This document shows, piece after piece, positions 24,226 through 36,329 of a stretch of DNA of 64,000 nucleotides (position 1 is the stretch's first letter; each line of letters opens with the position of its first letter). Source of the DNA: Chiridota heheva (lineage: Eukaryota; Echinodermata; Holothuroidea; Apodida; Chiridotidae). The notes below the pieces were generated by a model. It was given only the letters and a program-made list of their open reading frames with translations. It searched no databases and had not been told where the DNA came from. The DNA lies in NCBI GenBank assembly GCA_020152595.1, contig JAIGNY010001454.1, forward strand, positions 1,338,001 to 1,402,000. Direction: 5' to 3'. Made by a program: the position numbers and the translations under genes.

Positions 24226-24695
24226 TTGTTGGTTGCCCACTTGTTTAAGCATTAGTATGCATAGCGGGCTGGGCTTAATATAATTTTGCCGAAAAAAGCT
24301 TGTAATCACGGTATCTAAAGAATGATAAACTGGATTTAAGTCATGTGTGATACACAGATAGCCCATGGTCCGTGGATGTGCCTTATTGGTTGTGAAGGTG
24401 ATACCATGCATATTAATGAGTAGGTGGGGCTTAACGTAAAATTCTTCAAATATGATACATGAGCAACCGTATGTATGTTTTGCATCATACTTGCTATGAT
24501 AATATTGTTAATTATTGTGCATGCATGCTAATGAGTGTTGTCAATAGGTATGTTTATTTTATTGATCGTGGTGGTCGTGGCTTGTGAATAAATATCCTGG
24601 AGCAAATATTTCACGAAACTTGCGAATCAATTAGCATATGAAAGCAGCATCGGAACCACAAAAAATTTTGGTTCTGGTATACCTATTTTTAAATG
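24226..24695 (-). mobile_element. dispersed element with GGTTCCGATG end, left-arm copy
   Basis: The minus-strand reading starts CCAGAACCAAAATTTTTTGT and GGTTCCGATGCTG and runs through TTAACAATATTATCATAGCA, CACATCCACGGACCATGGGC and TTTATCATTCTTTAGATACC. The same family occurs at 36790-37225, 52990-53545 and 59050-61187. Confidence 0.7.
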
Positions 24696-24864
24696 TTTTA
24701 GTGCCTATAGGCCTAAGGCCCGGGTGTTTCAGCTGATGTCATGAGATCACGTAACTTTGTTTTCTTGGCCATTTGTCGGAAAGAACACTGTCGTTTGCTG
24801 TACACGTATCTAAACTTACAAATGTTTGCATGTTGTTATATCAGATAATTTTTGTAAGATAATT

Positions 24865-25046
24865 ATGCCGGAATCTTGGTGTGTCGTTAGTTGCACTACG
24901 TGTGCCATGAAATGAAAATACTTTTTCTCGATTTCCATCTGATCCTGATGTGATGTTCGACCGTTCGAAGTGGATTTTTGCTGTACGACGCAACGGCTTT
25001 CAACCTGCGATTCACACAGGGATTTACAGCGAGCACTTTATATCAG
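24865..25046 (+). pseudogene. THAP-domain exon, left arm
   Basis: MPESWCVVSCTTCAMK, then after a one-base frameshift FSRFPSDPDVMFDRSKW and IFAVRRNGFQPAIHTG, ending SEHFISG at a consensus donor (CAG|GTATGT). THAP domains are C2CH DNA-binding zinc fingers with FhRFP, a W after an R.KW segment and a terminal CSEHF. Here the Cys of CSEH has been lost with one codon. The start ATG is intact. The frameshift at AAATGAAAAT is shared with the right-arm copy. Confidence 0.75.
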
Positions 25047-25199
25047 GTATGTAGGCTTTGTCGTTCAGATGGCGTTCACGTAAAAGTTGCTCTACGTATG
25101 ATTATATAATACGTAAGGAAAGTATGAAGTAAAATCGGAAGAGACCAAAAACTGCAATCAGTAAAATTCTCTGACCTGGTAGGTAGGTTAACATGCAGT

Positions 25200-25470
25200 T
25201 ATCTACCTACTGTGGTGTAGCGGTTATCATACCTGTCTACAGACCACGAGGCCCCGGGTTCAAGCCTGGGGTGGGTAGACACGCCAGTGCACCACAACTG
25301 GTTATCAAAGGCCGTGGACATTGACTTGGTTGTCGGTGTTACGTCTGTCCGTACGTCGTACCTGTGTTCTCGTCCGGGTCGTATTAAGCGTTTCGTGATA
25401 GCATGTGTACTATCATAACCGAATACGCAGGCGACGACCCCGTCATTGTAATTGTGTGTTCAACTCTCTC
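25200..25470 (+). mobile_element. full-length tRNA-derived SINE, left arm
   Basis: The A box is TGGTGTAGCGG (25213-25223) and the B box GGTTCAAGCC (25257-25266) in a Val/Glu-like tRNA head. The core is CCAGTGCACCACAACTGG, and a CTCTC tail ends at 25470. It is flanked by ATGCAGT at 25193-25199 and 25471-25477, a target-site duplication that differs from that of the right-arm copy. Confidence 0.88.
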
Positions 25471-26053
25471 ATGCAGTATGTTTGTTGTACGTGTGAGAGA
25501 CTGAGCTGTGCGAGGACGTGTGAAACGCAACAACGCTTGACTGCAAAATGGCTTCCAGATGAGTTAAGAGTCATGGATGAAATCCCTCTATTGGTACGTT
25601 ATTGGATGTAACAACTTAAAAAAATTACTTTAAAATTTCAAAGTGGCCGCTTTGACCTAAATGTTATATAGCCTAACACACTATTTGTATTATTACCATT
25701 TCCACGTGTGTTTTTTCAGTGATCGAAACATTATTAATCCTGAGACCTGAGTAAGTTGATTGTTTGTTTTCTATACGTCATTCCATTCATATTCTTTTCT
25801 GTATTACAGTGTTTATTTGCTCTACCTGTGTGTATTTCGTGTTTGTCAAGTATATCCATTCTTCTTTCCATCAATCATGTTCATTCTCACTCACAACCTC
25901 GTCTTCCCTGTACTGTTCTTGTTAACATACTCCCGAGTCTCTGACTCTCTAAACTCCTTGTATTCGTCGCAACCTCATTCATCTCAGGCATCAAATTTGC
26001 CTCTAAACGCCCCAGGAACTGGTTACCATAACTTGTTTGGCTTTAGTGATTAG

Positions 26054-26373
26054 TCAAATCACTCACTTGCAACTTATGTTTGTATCGATGGGCAATTACA
26101 TTCGTACAAATCAAGTTGGAAATTGTCAAAAATCAACTCATGCAAGAGAAAATTACTCCTTTTATTCCTTACCCTTTCTGGTGATATTGAAAGCAATCCT
26201 GGACCTTCCCCAAAATATCCTTGCAAACAATGCAACAAATCTGTCAAAAATAACCAGAAAGGTATTTGTTGTGATGATTGTGACTCGTGGGTTCATAGTA
26301 AGTGTGCAGGCATTAGTAATGCAGCTTACAATATTTGGAATCATCATCTGATGATTAGTTTTGTTCAGAATGT
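26054..26373 (+). pseudogene. retrotransposon ORF start: 2A-like motif and first PHD-like finger
   Basis: The frame is open from 26054. KLLLLFLTLSGDIESNPGP (26150-26206) matches the 2A consensus D-(V/I)-E-x-N-P-G-P, preceded by the usual Leu-rich stretch. The motif causes ribosomes to skip the Gly-Pro bond. The first finger follows (CKQCNKS, CCDDCDSWVHSKCAG) and is completed as CSEC in the next frame. No in-frame ATG lies between the TAG at 26051 and the motif, so the start codon is mutated or lies in another frame. Confidence 0.85.
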
Positions 26374-27447
26374 TTGGCACCTTGTGGCCTGTGTGGACTC
26401 CAGTGTAGGAGATCCGAAAAAGCAGTACAGTGTGACAATTGTGATCTATGGATCCACACTAAGTGCTGTAGCATTGACGACTCAAAATACAGCGATCTCA
26501 TGCATTCTAGCTGTACCTTGGTGTGTGACACTTGTGACTCCATAAACTTCTCTGATTCTTTTTTCTCAACTAACAATTCCATCAACTGTACTAACTCATA
26601 TGAGCCACTTCAAAATTGTTTTTCTGGCCTTGATTCGGGGTCCAACCACCATCCCGATGTCAAATTGAAAACAAATCCCAAAAGGGAAAAAAGGAAGGTT
26701 CTAAAACTTCTTGTTATCAACTTTCAGAGTGTTCGAAACACGACGGCCTCCGTGGAAAGTCTTATCAAAGAAAAAGACCCAGATGTCATTATTGGCACTG
26801 AAACCTGGCTTAATTCCGAAATTATCAGCGCTAAAATTTCCCCGGACAACTATACAGTCGTTCGCAAATATAGAAATTCAAATAGTTATGGTGGTGTATT
26901 ACAGGCAGTAATAAATGACCTGATTTTCACTGAGCTCACTAAATTAGACTCTGACTGTGAAATTATCTGGACCAAATATCAATTTCCTAAGGAAAAGACC
27001 ATGTATGTAGGAACATTTTACAGACCCACTAGCCTACTTGACTGGAAAAAATCCCTCCAAAAGCTTGGTAAAAATGCTGACAAAAACAATGTTATTCTTG
27101 CTAGTGATTTCAACCAACCTAACATTGACTGGAGTCAAAACATTATTTCAGGAACTAACGCTTCCTTCGGAGCAGCCCAAATTCTTCTTGAAGTGACCAA
27201 TTCATTCAATCTCACTCAAACGGTGCAATCCCCCACCAGAGATAACAACATCCTTTATCTTGTTTTTACTAACAATTCACCAGCTGTTACCTCAGCTAAT
27301 GTCATTCCCGGTATAAGTGACCATGGTATTGTTAAACTGACCTTAAATATCTCCCCTCCTCGTAAAAAATTGCCTACACGTAAAATCTATTTAAAGAAAA
27401 AAGCTCACCGTCATAAAACGAATAAACGAAGACCAGACCAAACTTAA
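26374..27447 (+). pseudogene. retrotransposon second PHD-like finger and APE endonuclease
   Basis: CGLCGLQCRRSEKAVQCDNC and DLWIHTKCCSI form a second Cys/His finger. A Lys-rich linker leads to the endonuclease: LLVINFQSVRNTT, DVIIGTETWLNSEI (active-site Glu), YVGTFYRPTS, ILASDFNQPNIDW (usually GDFN) and PGISDHGIVKL (active-site Asp-His). It ends by frameshift at about 27447. The family is CR1-like, Jockey superfamily. Confidence 0.88.
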
Positions 27448-29480
27448 ACTGCAATATTATACTCAATTCAATAACTCTATTGATGTTGATGAAAAATGGA
27501 ATTTCTTTGAACAGGAAATTAAGTTGATTATTGATAAAAATAGCCTCACAAATTCACCTTACCTAAACTAAATCTGCCCTGGTTCACCCGTATCCAACGC
27601 CGTCTCTGCAGGAAAAAACATAAACTGTTTAAAAAAGCTAAGACTAATCAATAAGTCAATGACTGGACGACCTATCTGCCTATACAAGCTTTAGGAAGGC
27701 TGTCCGTAAAAACCTCAAAGAAGCTAGAAACACCTTCATCTGTGATAAACTTAAAAACTCACTTAACGAAAACCCAAAGGCAATCTGGTCCTATATCAAA
27801 AGATTAAGAAGTAACTCTGTAGGTGTGTCTGATCTGCTAAATAATGGTAAACTCTGCAGTGACGGTAAAACTAAAGCTAACATCCTAAATGACCAGTTTT
27901 TCAGTGTTTTCACAGAAGAAAACACCTCCCAAATCCCTGTAACTAAACCACTCACCAAAAGCAAATTAAACCAACTTATAATTACCCCAGAGGGTGTCAG
28001 AAAGCAATTGCATAACTTAGACCCCAACAAAGCAGGTCCTGACCAAATACCACCATGGTTTCTAAAATCACACGCTGATGACCTCTATGAAATTCTAACT
28101 GATCTCTTTCAAACCTCTGTCGATAATGGTACTATCCCTAACAAGTGGAAAGAAGCAAACATATGTAGCGTTTTTAAAAAAAGGTGATAAACAAAACCCA
28201 GCTAATTATAGACCTATTTCCCTCACCTGCGTTTGTAGTAAAATCTTTGAGCATATAATCCACTCACATGTGATGAAATTCCCTGATGAGCATAATATCT
28301 TAATTGATTTACAACATGGCTTCCGTGCAAAAAGATGGACTGAAACACAAATCCTCTTAACAATAAATGATATCTCTGAACAAATTGACTAAAACAGTAA
28401 CGTCTCTATAGCTATTCTTGACTTCTCAAAAGCCTTTGATAAAGTCCCACACCAGCGCCTGTTATCCAAACTTTCCGCCTATGGCATTGATGGAAATCTC
28501 CTGGCCTGGTTTGCATCATTCCTCAACAACCGCATCCAGCGTGTTGTCTGTGATGGTGAAATCTCTGATTCTAAACAGGTTGTATCCGGTGTACCACAAG
28601 GTACTGTCTTGGGTCCATTACTTTTCCTTTTATATGTAAATGACATCCCTGATAACATAAACAGCACAATTAGACTGTTTGCTGATGACTGCCTTGTGTA
28701 CAGAACAATTGATAACCCCTCTGACCAACAAATCCTCCAAGATGATCTTAACAAACTTGAACAATGGCAAAACAAATGGCAAATGAATTTCAACCTCTCT
28801 AAATGCTACATCTTGTCAATTTCTTCTAAGAAATGCTTTAAATCACCTGCTTATACCTTATGCAACCAGCCACTAAAACATGTCAACTCCCACCCATACC
28901 TAGGTGTTGAAATTAATAATAAACTTAGATGGGATAAACATATACATAACATAACCGAGAAAGCTAACTCTGTACTTGGCCTATTAAAACGTAACCTCTC
29001 AAACTGTCCCACCGACGTTAAATCCACTGCTTATAAAGCTCTAGTCAGGCCAGTACTTGAGTACGCATCTGCAGTCTGGGACCCCCATCACCAGTGCGAT
29101 GTGGGTAAACTTGAATCTATTCAAAGGAGAGCAACCAGGTTCTGTATGGCAGACTACTCTTATAAATCTAGTGTAAAAAACATGCTTCATAAATTAGATT
29201 GGCCCCTGCTTAAAACAAGAAGATACAACACCCGGCTACATATGCTAGTGTATATAAAATCAATAACAATCTTGTCGCCATAAATAAAGACGAACTTATC
29301 CCCACCGTCAGTACTAGTACAAGAAATAATCATGACCTTAATTTCCAGGTTCCCTATGCTAAAAAGAATGTATATAGACACTCTTTCTTCCCTCACACAC
29401 TAAAGGATTGGAATGCTTTACCGTCAGACATTGTGCATGCACCAAGTCTCAACTGTTTCAAAGCTAAACTTACTAACACT
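27448..29480 (+). pseudogene. retrotransposon reverse transcriptase
   Basis: Broken into about four frames: KLRSNSVGVSDLL, LDPNKAGPDQIPPWFLK, NPANYRPISLTCVCSKIFEH, FSKAFDKVPHQRLLSKLSAY, SGVPQGTVLGPLLFLLYVND, RLFADDCLVY (catalytic Asp pair), HPYLGVEINNKLRWDKHI, VRPVLEYASAVWDPH and RRYNTRLHML. Domain order and motifs are those of CR1-like enzymes. The fragments at 11.5-13.3 kb are the same family. Confidence 0.9.
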
Positions 29481-29609
29481 TGTATTGCTAACTAGACTTT
29501 TTTAGATATTTTTTTACTCATACTTTTTACGCTCGGTTGTCGCTAATGTCCTTTTGAAGGATTTTTGCCGACTTAACCGATTCAGATTCAGAATCATTAA
29601 GATTTTAAG

Positions 29610-30130
29610 TTGTGATTATTATTATTATTATTGTTGTTGTTGTCGTTGTCATCATTATCATCATCATCATTATTATCAATATTATTATATATTGATCAAA
29701 TCTGAAAGTGTTGTTCATGGAATGGTAAACTGCTTGAATGGCTTTATGCTCAACTGGATCCACTCATATGGCTGGAAATTCGGAAATGACTATCTAGTCT
29801 TTATTTGGTATAAAAGCACAGCTCTGCCAGCCACCTAAGAACAAGCTCACATGAATTCTACATCAAACTTACCAACACTTTATACCAAACCCTCTACAGC
29901 TCTTGTACCAGAGGGATCAGATGATGGTGATGCTTCATTTTATGACCATAACGCAGAACTGCGCAATATTTTCATGTACACTTACTGATTTGATCAATTC
30001 ATACTAAAAATATAATTATAATAATAATCATTCTAATAATAATAATTATAATAATAATTATAATAATAACAATAATAATAATGATAATAATAATTCTAAT
30101 GATGATGATGATGACTGATATTGATAATGA
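29610..30130. repeat. ATT/AAT and CAT microsatellites with unassigned sequence between
   Basis: Simple repeats follow the LINE 3' end (29618-29695) and recur at 30010-30150. The intervening 29700-30000 holds no recognisable gene. Confidence 0.7.
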
Positions 30131-30159
30131 TAATAATGATAATAATAACAACCTAAAAT

Positions 30160-30790
30160 CCTATTATTTGGCGGCCATTTTAAATTTGACCCACAAGGAA
30201 GCCATTTTGGATTTGTAACGTTTTTTTTTAAACATACCAATAAGTACCAAAACGTTGAAAAATAAGTAAAAAGAATGCATCTTTTGAAAAGTTGATTTGT
30301 TGGCAGCCATTTTTGAATTTGACCCAGAAGTCGGTCGTTTTGGATTTTGAAAATGACTTTTTTGAAATCGGTGCACCCACAAATCTATAAATAGATACCA
30401 TAATTACTTTAATCGGTCAATGTTTAGCCTTATAGGACAATGATTGCAGGTCATGTGACAGCCATTTTTAAATTTGACCCCTAAGTCGGCTATTTTGAAT
30501 TTTGAAAATTACTTTTTTGAAATCGTTGCATCCCAAAACCTGCAAATAGGCACCATAAATAAATTAATCGTTCGATGTTCAGCCATACAGTAAATTTAGA
30601 CAAATAGAGGGCCATATGGCAGCCATTTTAAAATTTGACCTCTAATTACTTTTTTTGAAATCGATGCATGTAAAAACCTATAAATAGATAACATAATTAC
30701 TTTAATCGGTCAATGTTTAGCCATATAGGACAATGGCCGGAGTTCACGTGGGGGCCATATTGAAATTTGACCTGAAATTTTTCCAATAAA
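30160..30790. repeat. about 150-bp tandem repeat, four to five degenerate copies
   Basis: Each copy has GCCATTTTAAATTTGACCC, then GTCGG and TTTTGGATTTTGAAAATGAC, TTTTTTGAAATCG, and AATCGGTCAATGTTTAGCCA. Partial copies occur at about 33930-33990 and near 24030 and 37390 in the arms. Confidence 0.7.
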
Positions 30791-31185
30791 TGCTGCCTAT
30801 AGATTACCAGAAATGTTTTTTTTTTGTATTGTTCACAATTCTGCTGAGCATTTTGCCCGAATTCTTGGTTGCCAAAAAAATCGGGGGAACTGTGCCACCA
30901 GCCCCCGCCACATACTTTCCGAAGTACAATTTATTTAAACTCTATTGCGTAGCGATATAGGGGCAGTTTGGGTTGATGCCTCCAGAGTTTTTATGGGGGG
31001 AGGGGGGTGGTACATGTCAAAAGAAGATATTTGTAAAGCAAACAAAAGATCATTGATCAAACTTGCACACCTGGCCAATGTTTTTGACTCCAGAATATTG
31101 AAAAATGAGGGGTTGAGTGAGGTGGCATTGTACTTACTTGGAGTCGAAATGTTGGAAATAAAATTTGACAATCTATCTTACCAAA

Positions 31186-33620
31186 TCATAATTTGAAATT
31201 CAACCGCCGCGCTGATGTTATGGCAAATCTGTCGATGACCGATTTCACGTCTGGGCAATGGGCCCTATGAATTTGTAATAGAATAAGTGCCTCCAGTCGG
31301 GCTTCCGTCATTGTTGACCGAATAGCTGTAAGGCTTCTTTCCATTTTTGAAAAGACTCTCTCGGCCTGTGCAGAAGTCACTGGCAAAGTTGCCAGCAACT
31401 GAAGCAACAGTGATATGTTATGAAACATTTCAGAGCAATGATCCAGGGCACAGACGGATGAAGGTGGTCGGGACTTGCCAGAAACATTTTCCCATTTCTT
31501 CCTCCATAACATGTATTCGCCCTTAACAATCATGAAAGGATCTCTGATCAAACTTGCATACACCTCAATAGCAGTAGTCAAATCATTCTACTGCCCCTCA
31601 CCGTCAGCTTGTTTGGCGAATTCCATACAATTTGGTACAAGGTAGTTAAGTTTCATATTCTGTTGTTGATGTGGACCAAATCTGTGCTTGAGGTCTCCAA
31701 TAATAGAGTCTATGGCTGGATACAAAAAGTTGACTCTGTAATAGCCTTCGGTGGTGTTGTCCGATGTTTGAGCATTTGGTCGGTATGAGCTTCTAGCTGC
31801 AATGCGTGGTTTTCGCAGTTCCACCTCCATCACATCTTGTGCGACTGATTCTGCCATTTGATACAGGTCATGGAAAACCCCTTCAGTTCGCAATTCTTTG
31901 AGAACAGACTAGATACGGTTTACTGAGGCTAACGCTTGGGATAAATCTCCCCCCCTCCCACTGTTTGTAAGACTCGGGAAACTGGTAGCATCAATCCTGA
32001 CAGTTTCTCCAAAATAACTGAAGCAACTGCAAATTCTGAGTTGCAAACCGATTTTTCAAGGCTTTCTGCTTTGTTTCTGTCACAAGGTAATGCCCAGCAT
32101 TTGATTTCCGATAAGGCATTCAGTGTATATTTCAAAAGTTGCATAAATGTTACAACTGCTGTGTGTCGTTCCAAAAAACGTGTTTTGCACAACGTAATCA
32201 GGTGCTTCTTGGTCATGGAAATACCAGAGTCACTTTCTATGAGGCTCTTCAACAAATCCGCTTTTTTTTGCACTTGCTCGAAAAGTCAATGAAATTTCTC
32301 GCACAACATATTCTGCATTTCGAATAGGAGGTACCTTGATTGCAGCGGAAGCACTCAAATTTAGGCAGTGCATGGCGCAACGAAAATAAAAGGCCAATGG
32401 AGCTGCCTTTTTCATTGTTGCTGAAGCACCAACCCATTCACTGGCCATGGTTCCTGCCCCATCATAGCCATGTCCCACAAAGAGACAGACCCAAACCGAG
32501 CCCACGAATCTTTCTTAGCGACGATTCTCCAGTAACTTTGCCACTCAACTTGATTTCATTATGCTCATTTTCACCATGATTATTAGATTTGATGTCAGAA
32601 ATCAAGTCCAATACCATTACCGTGTCCTCATGCAATCTCAAAACTCCAGAATCGCTTGGTATCTTATAACAATTGCCAGTTGTTGACTTTTTGGGCGATC
32701 CATTGTTTCATCAGCTACGATAGACCAGAACTGTACTTTTTTAATGTTAGCAACAACACTTTCCCTAATCATGTCACCAGCAACGCAATAGCTTCATTTT
32801 GAATCGAGGATGATAGGTAGGTTGCATTAGCATGGGAAGTTTTGATATGGTCCTTCAAAAGTGAATCCCCACTACGAAGTCAAAAACGAAGTAAAGCCTA
32901 AAATTTCCGTCATTTTCTGTTGGTTCATCTCCGCTGATAGAAATTGTCCCTAGTTCACCTCTGTGGCCTCTGAGGGGAATGTTTTGTCGAGAACAGGTGA
33001 GAATTGTATCAATAATTGGACGAAGGCAATCTCTGTTTTGCTGAATCTCCCGCTTAAAAGATTCGTTAATGTGTCCTCTAACAGTCTAATATCTGTTCCA
33101 TGTTGAATCACTGTTTGTCGAAAGTGTTCCATTGCAACTACGTTTTCTTGGTGGTATTCAGTGGCCTAATGACTTGATAAAGCTACGTTTTTACCTGTTA
33201 GATCATCAAATTGTGTAAGAAGTTTTGAAACCAATTTTCCTGGTAGCTGACCTTTTCCTCTACTTCTACCACCTACTCCACTACAACCTGAAAATAACAC
33301 ACGTGGTACACAAAACACTCCTTCCATCCCTTCAACTTTGCTTGTGCTCAACCATGGGAACTTCTCACAATGATGGGAAAGCAAACGCCTCTTGCGCATT
33401 TCTCCTGATTTCGTATGAGATAAAGAAGGAAATTCTTCTTCCCTTGATGGTTTCCATAGGGATAAAATTTTAGCTCGGTCTCCTTCATTTAAACTTTGTG
33501 AAAGTACAGCATAACCAATGTTATTGTCAGCTGCTTTTATAGAAACGGTAGCAGTATCAGTACTACATTGTTGGAGTGGTTGGTCTGATGTAATGCCAGC
33601 TTCAGTTTCACCAGGGGGAA
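31186..33620 (-). pseudogene. hAT-type transposase core (TTF-finger, THAP12/ZMYM1-like), decayed
   Basis: On the minus strand: ILSLWKPSREEEFPSLSHTK, KFPWLSTSKVEGMEGVFC (TTF-like finger), LPGKLVSKLLTQFDDL, GHGYDGAGTMASEWVG, FRCAMHCLNLSASAAI, LITLCKTRFLERHTAVVTF, and the C-terminal dimerisation segment VTSAQAERVFSKMERSLTAI then RLEALILLQIHRAHC. The frame is open from about 33617 to 33166, then broken by stops and frameshifts. Known: THAP12-like proteins join a THAP domain to such a hAT core. The right-arm THAP exon lies about 2.8 kb upstream on the same strand. Confidence 0.82.
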
Positions 33621-33649
33621 GAGCGTTTTAACGTGCGCCCGTCAAACCA

Positions 33650-34430
33650 TACAACGCAAATATGATAAGTCAATAGCAGTCCTTTCCCCTCTATTTTTGT
33701 ATAGGCTGGTTCCTGACCATCATACAGCGACATGCTAGTATATGGTCAGGTTGTTTATCTGAGTAGCAACAGCCCTGAATTCTAATAGGAAAATGACGTT
33801 ATTGTACTTTGTAGCCTAGGCAAGCAATTTTTATAATTATAGTTGTAATTTAATTTTTGTTAATATGGGATGGGGGGGGGAGCATGGCCCCCGTGACCCC
33901 TCCCCCATCCCCTCTGGCTACGCCAGTGGGTGCATCCACCTACAAATAGACACCAAAACCACTTTAATCGGTCAATTTTTAGCCATATAGCCACTTTGGA
34001 CACACTTTAGAGTTTATCGGTGTACGCCATGGTATGCAGCGGGAAAAAAATCACTAAAGAATCAATTTTCGATATAAAGTGAACACCATTTCCCACACGG
34101 GTAGCTCTGTGAGACAGACTAGTTATGTGGGAAATATATGAGAAAGATAATTATCGTTTCTTTTCAATGACGGTAATTCCTTAGAAAATTCCCGTTGTAG
34201 TTCAAACAGGGAGATCATAGGCCCGGGCCCGTAGTAGCCACAGCCACGGGGGGAGGGGGATTTTAGGGGCCAAAAAATACCCCCCTCCCCCCACACACTA
34301 ATGTAAGCAAAAAATTGTAACGTGCATAACAATTTGTAATAGCCCTATAATTCTATAGTAAATCGACCATACAGTTACTAATTAAATCTTAATTTACATA
34401 ATATGATAGCTGTCTTGAAATTTTTCTAAA
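33650..34430. other. no recognisable gene
   Basis: It includes G-rich and C-rich runs (33865-33925, 34243-34300) and a partial copy of the 150-bp repeat near 33930. No coding motif was seen. Confidence 0.3.
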
Positions 34431-34770
34431 AGTATGACATTTTCCCCTAAAATTCCGAAGTTTTTAAATTTTCCTCAAAATATATTTGTTTTCCTTAAAA
34501 TTTCCGTAGATTTCCAAAATTTTCCTCAAAATATGCAACATTTATTTCAAAATTTCCAAAGGTTTTCTTCAAAATATCTGACTTTTTCCTCAAAATTTTT
34601 AAGGGGTTTCCTCAAAATATACGAAGACACTTTCATGAAACTATCCAATTTTTTCCTCAAAATATCCAATATTTCCTCAAAATAACCGATTTTTTCCTCA
34701 AAATTGAAAATTTCTGAAGTTTAACCCCCAAAATTCCGACCTTTTTCCTTAAATATGTCTATTTTGTTTT
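34430..34770. repeat. degenerate TTTTCCTCAAAATAT repeat
   Basis: Imperfect reiteration of TTTTCCTCAAAAT(A/T)T phrases at roughly 25-35 bp spacing. Confidence 0.6.
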
Positions 34771-34804
34771 AGCATTTCTCTTGCCCCCCCCCTCCTCAAA
34801 TGCT

Positions 34805-35725
34805 GAAATGTAAAGCTGGCTATGAGCCCGCATGGGCAGGGCACGTTTCGCCCCCAACCCCCACCTCCTACATTTTGCATTTATAAGAAGGATGACCTGC
34901 AAATTTCATTTTTAGCTCAACAAACGTACAAGCATGTATGAGTCTCTTACCACGGTCCAAGAACTATTTGTAAGGAGGAAAGGAAAGAAAGGGGCTGGGT
35001 GGGAAGAATACTTAGTAAAAGTATTGGAAAATTTGGCAAAATTGAAGGAACTTTCCCAAAAATTTAAGAAAAGCTTCTTGAAAATGGAAAAAATCCCGAA
35101 TATGAAATAAATTTCCTGTGTAGTAGTTACTTGACTGCTTGATTTCAGCAATTTTCGCAAAAAATAGGAAAATTTCCCCAAAATTGAAGAAAACTTCTAA
35201 AATATCAGAAAATAAAGATAATTTTCCGAAAATGATGGAAATTTCCCTAAAATTAAAGAAATGTTCTCGAAAATAAATATAATATCCCCAAAAAAAAAGA
35301 AATTTTTCAAAAATTGAACTGTTGAAGAAAACTTACCAAAATTAAAAACATTTAAGTTTCAAGAATATAAAAGAAATTTCCCAAAAATTAATGAAAATCA
35401 ATTTATTTTTCAAAATACCAAAATGGTACTTGGACTCCCAATAAAATTAATGAGAGGGAAGTGTGTGTGTGTGTGGGGAACTTGGTCTCCTTGGCCTCGA
35501 TTCCTATGCCACTGCAATACAACATCGTTTTTAACTCTAAACTGACAAAGTTTTACTGTTTCATGAGAAAATAAAAAGTTGTAGCAATATCACGTCGAAA
35601 CTTTCCTCTTCTTCTTTTGATGGTGGGGAGTTAAAAAGCAACCGAAGAGATTTTTGTTTACCAATTCCTTGACTTTGTTTTTCCGTCTTTCAGATCAGTC
35701 GTTTGAAACGTAAGTCCCCCACCTC
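34805..35725 (+). repeat. dispersed repeat of about 0.9 kb, copy 1
   Basis: Shares with 49190-50175, in the same order: GGTCCAAGAACTATTTGTAA, a block of AAAATTGAAGAAAA(C/T)TT phrases, CAAAATGGTACTTGG, CAATAAAATTA, ATACAACATCG / ATACAACGTCA, AAACTGACAA, TCTTCTTCTT, TTGACCAATTCCCTGAC-like and CCGTCTTTCAGAT(C/T)AGTC. No protein motif and no obvious terminal repeats. Confidence 0.7.
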
Positions 35726-36051
35726 CCCCCCTTTTTTTCCTCCTCCTTCCTTCCCTTCCCCAAAAAATACAAATAGTATGTTAGGCTATATAACATTAGG
35801 TCAAAGCGGCCACTTGAAATTTTAATGTACTTTTTTAAACTTGTTACATCCAATAACGTACCAAAAGAGGGATTTCATCCATGACTCTTAACTCATTTAG
35901 AAGCCATTTTGCAGTCAGGCGTTGTTGCGTTTCACACGTCCTCGCACAGCTCAGTCTCTCACACGTACAACAAACATACTGCATGTTAACCTACCTACCA
36001 ACTCAGCGAATTTTACTGATTGCAGTTTTTGGCCTCTTCTGATTTTACTTC

Positions 36052-36329
36052 GAGAGAGAGAGAGAGTTGAACACACAATTACAATGACGGGGTCGTCGCC
36101 TGCGTATTCGGTTATGATAGTACAAATGCTATCACGAAACGCTTAATACGACCCGGACGAGAACACAGGTACGACGTACGGACAGACATAACATCGACAA
36201 CCAAGTCAATGTCCACGGCCTTTGATAACCAGTTGTGGTGCACTGGCGTGTCTACCCACCCCAGGATTGAACCCGGGGCCTCGTGGTCTGTAGACAGGTA
36301 TGATAACCGCTACACCACAGTAGGTAGAT
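36052..36329 (-). mobile_element. full-length tRNA-derived SINE, right arm
   Basis: Nearly identical to the left-arm SINE, same head and core, with a longer CTCTCTCTCTC tail. It is flanked by GAAGTAAAATCA on both sides (36330-36341 and 36040-36051, minus-strand reading), a 12-bp target-site duplication. In the left arm this target is intact, with a single copy at about 25126. Confidence 0.9.

Larger units (their letters stand above)
22074..25691. repeat. left arm of a large (about 3.5-kb) inverted repeat
   Basis: Read on the plus strand, this arm matches the reverse complement of 35766-39153 over nearly its whole length, from TCTATACAT at the outer end to CTATTTGTATT at the inner end. Markers along the arm: CAACACTGAATATTTAGCTT, GAGGGCCACTGCCCTCACAC, a 24-bp minisatellite, a dispersed element, a THAP exon and a SINE. 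The match is high but imperfect. Arm ends show no classical short terminal repeat, so they may not be true transposon ends. Confidence 0.88.
25695..29605 (+). mobile_element. CR1-like non-LTR retrotransposon with 2A-like peptide and PHD-type fingers
   Basis: In order: 2A-like motif, two Cys-rich PHD-like fingers, an APE-type endonuclease, a reverse transcriptase with FADDC, and a 3' terminus ACGCTCGGTTGTCGCTAATG then GATTTTTGCCGACTTAACCG and ATT repeats. There are frameshifts near 26345-26362, 27445, 28180 and 28390, and a TAA after SEQID (28390), so it is inactive but the least decayed copy here. Its 5' boundary is uncertain, close to the inner end of the left arm. Confidence 0.88.

Noticed and set aside
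25200..25275. A functional tRNA gene
   Set aside because: A and B boxes are present, but acceptor and anticodon stems do not form properly and the sequence continues into a SINE body flanked by target-site duplications.
26054..29480. An active retrotransposon
   Set aside because: Several frameshifts, an in-frame stop at 28390 and no usable start codon mean this copy is dead, although it is the best preserved of its family here.
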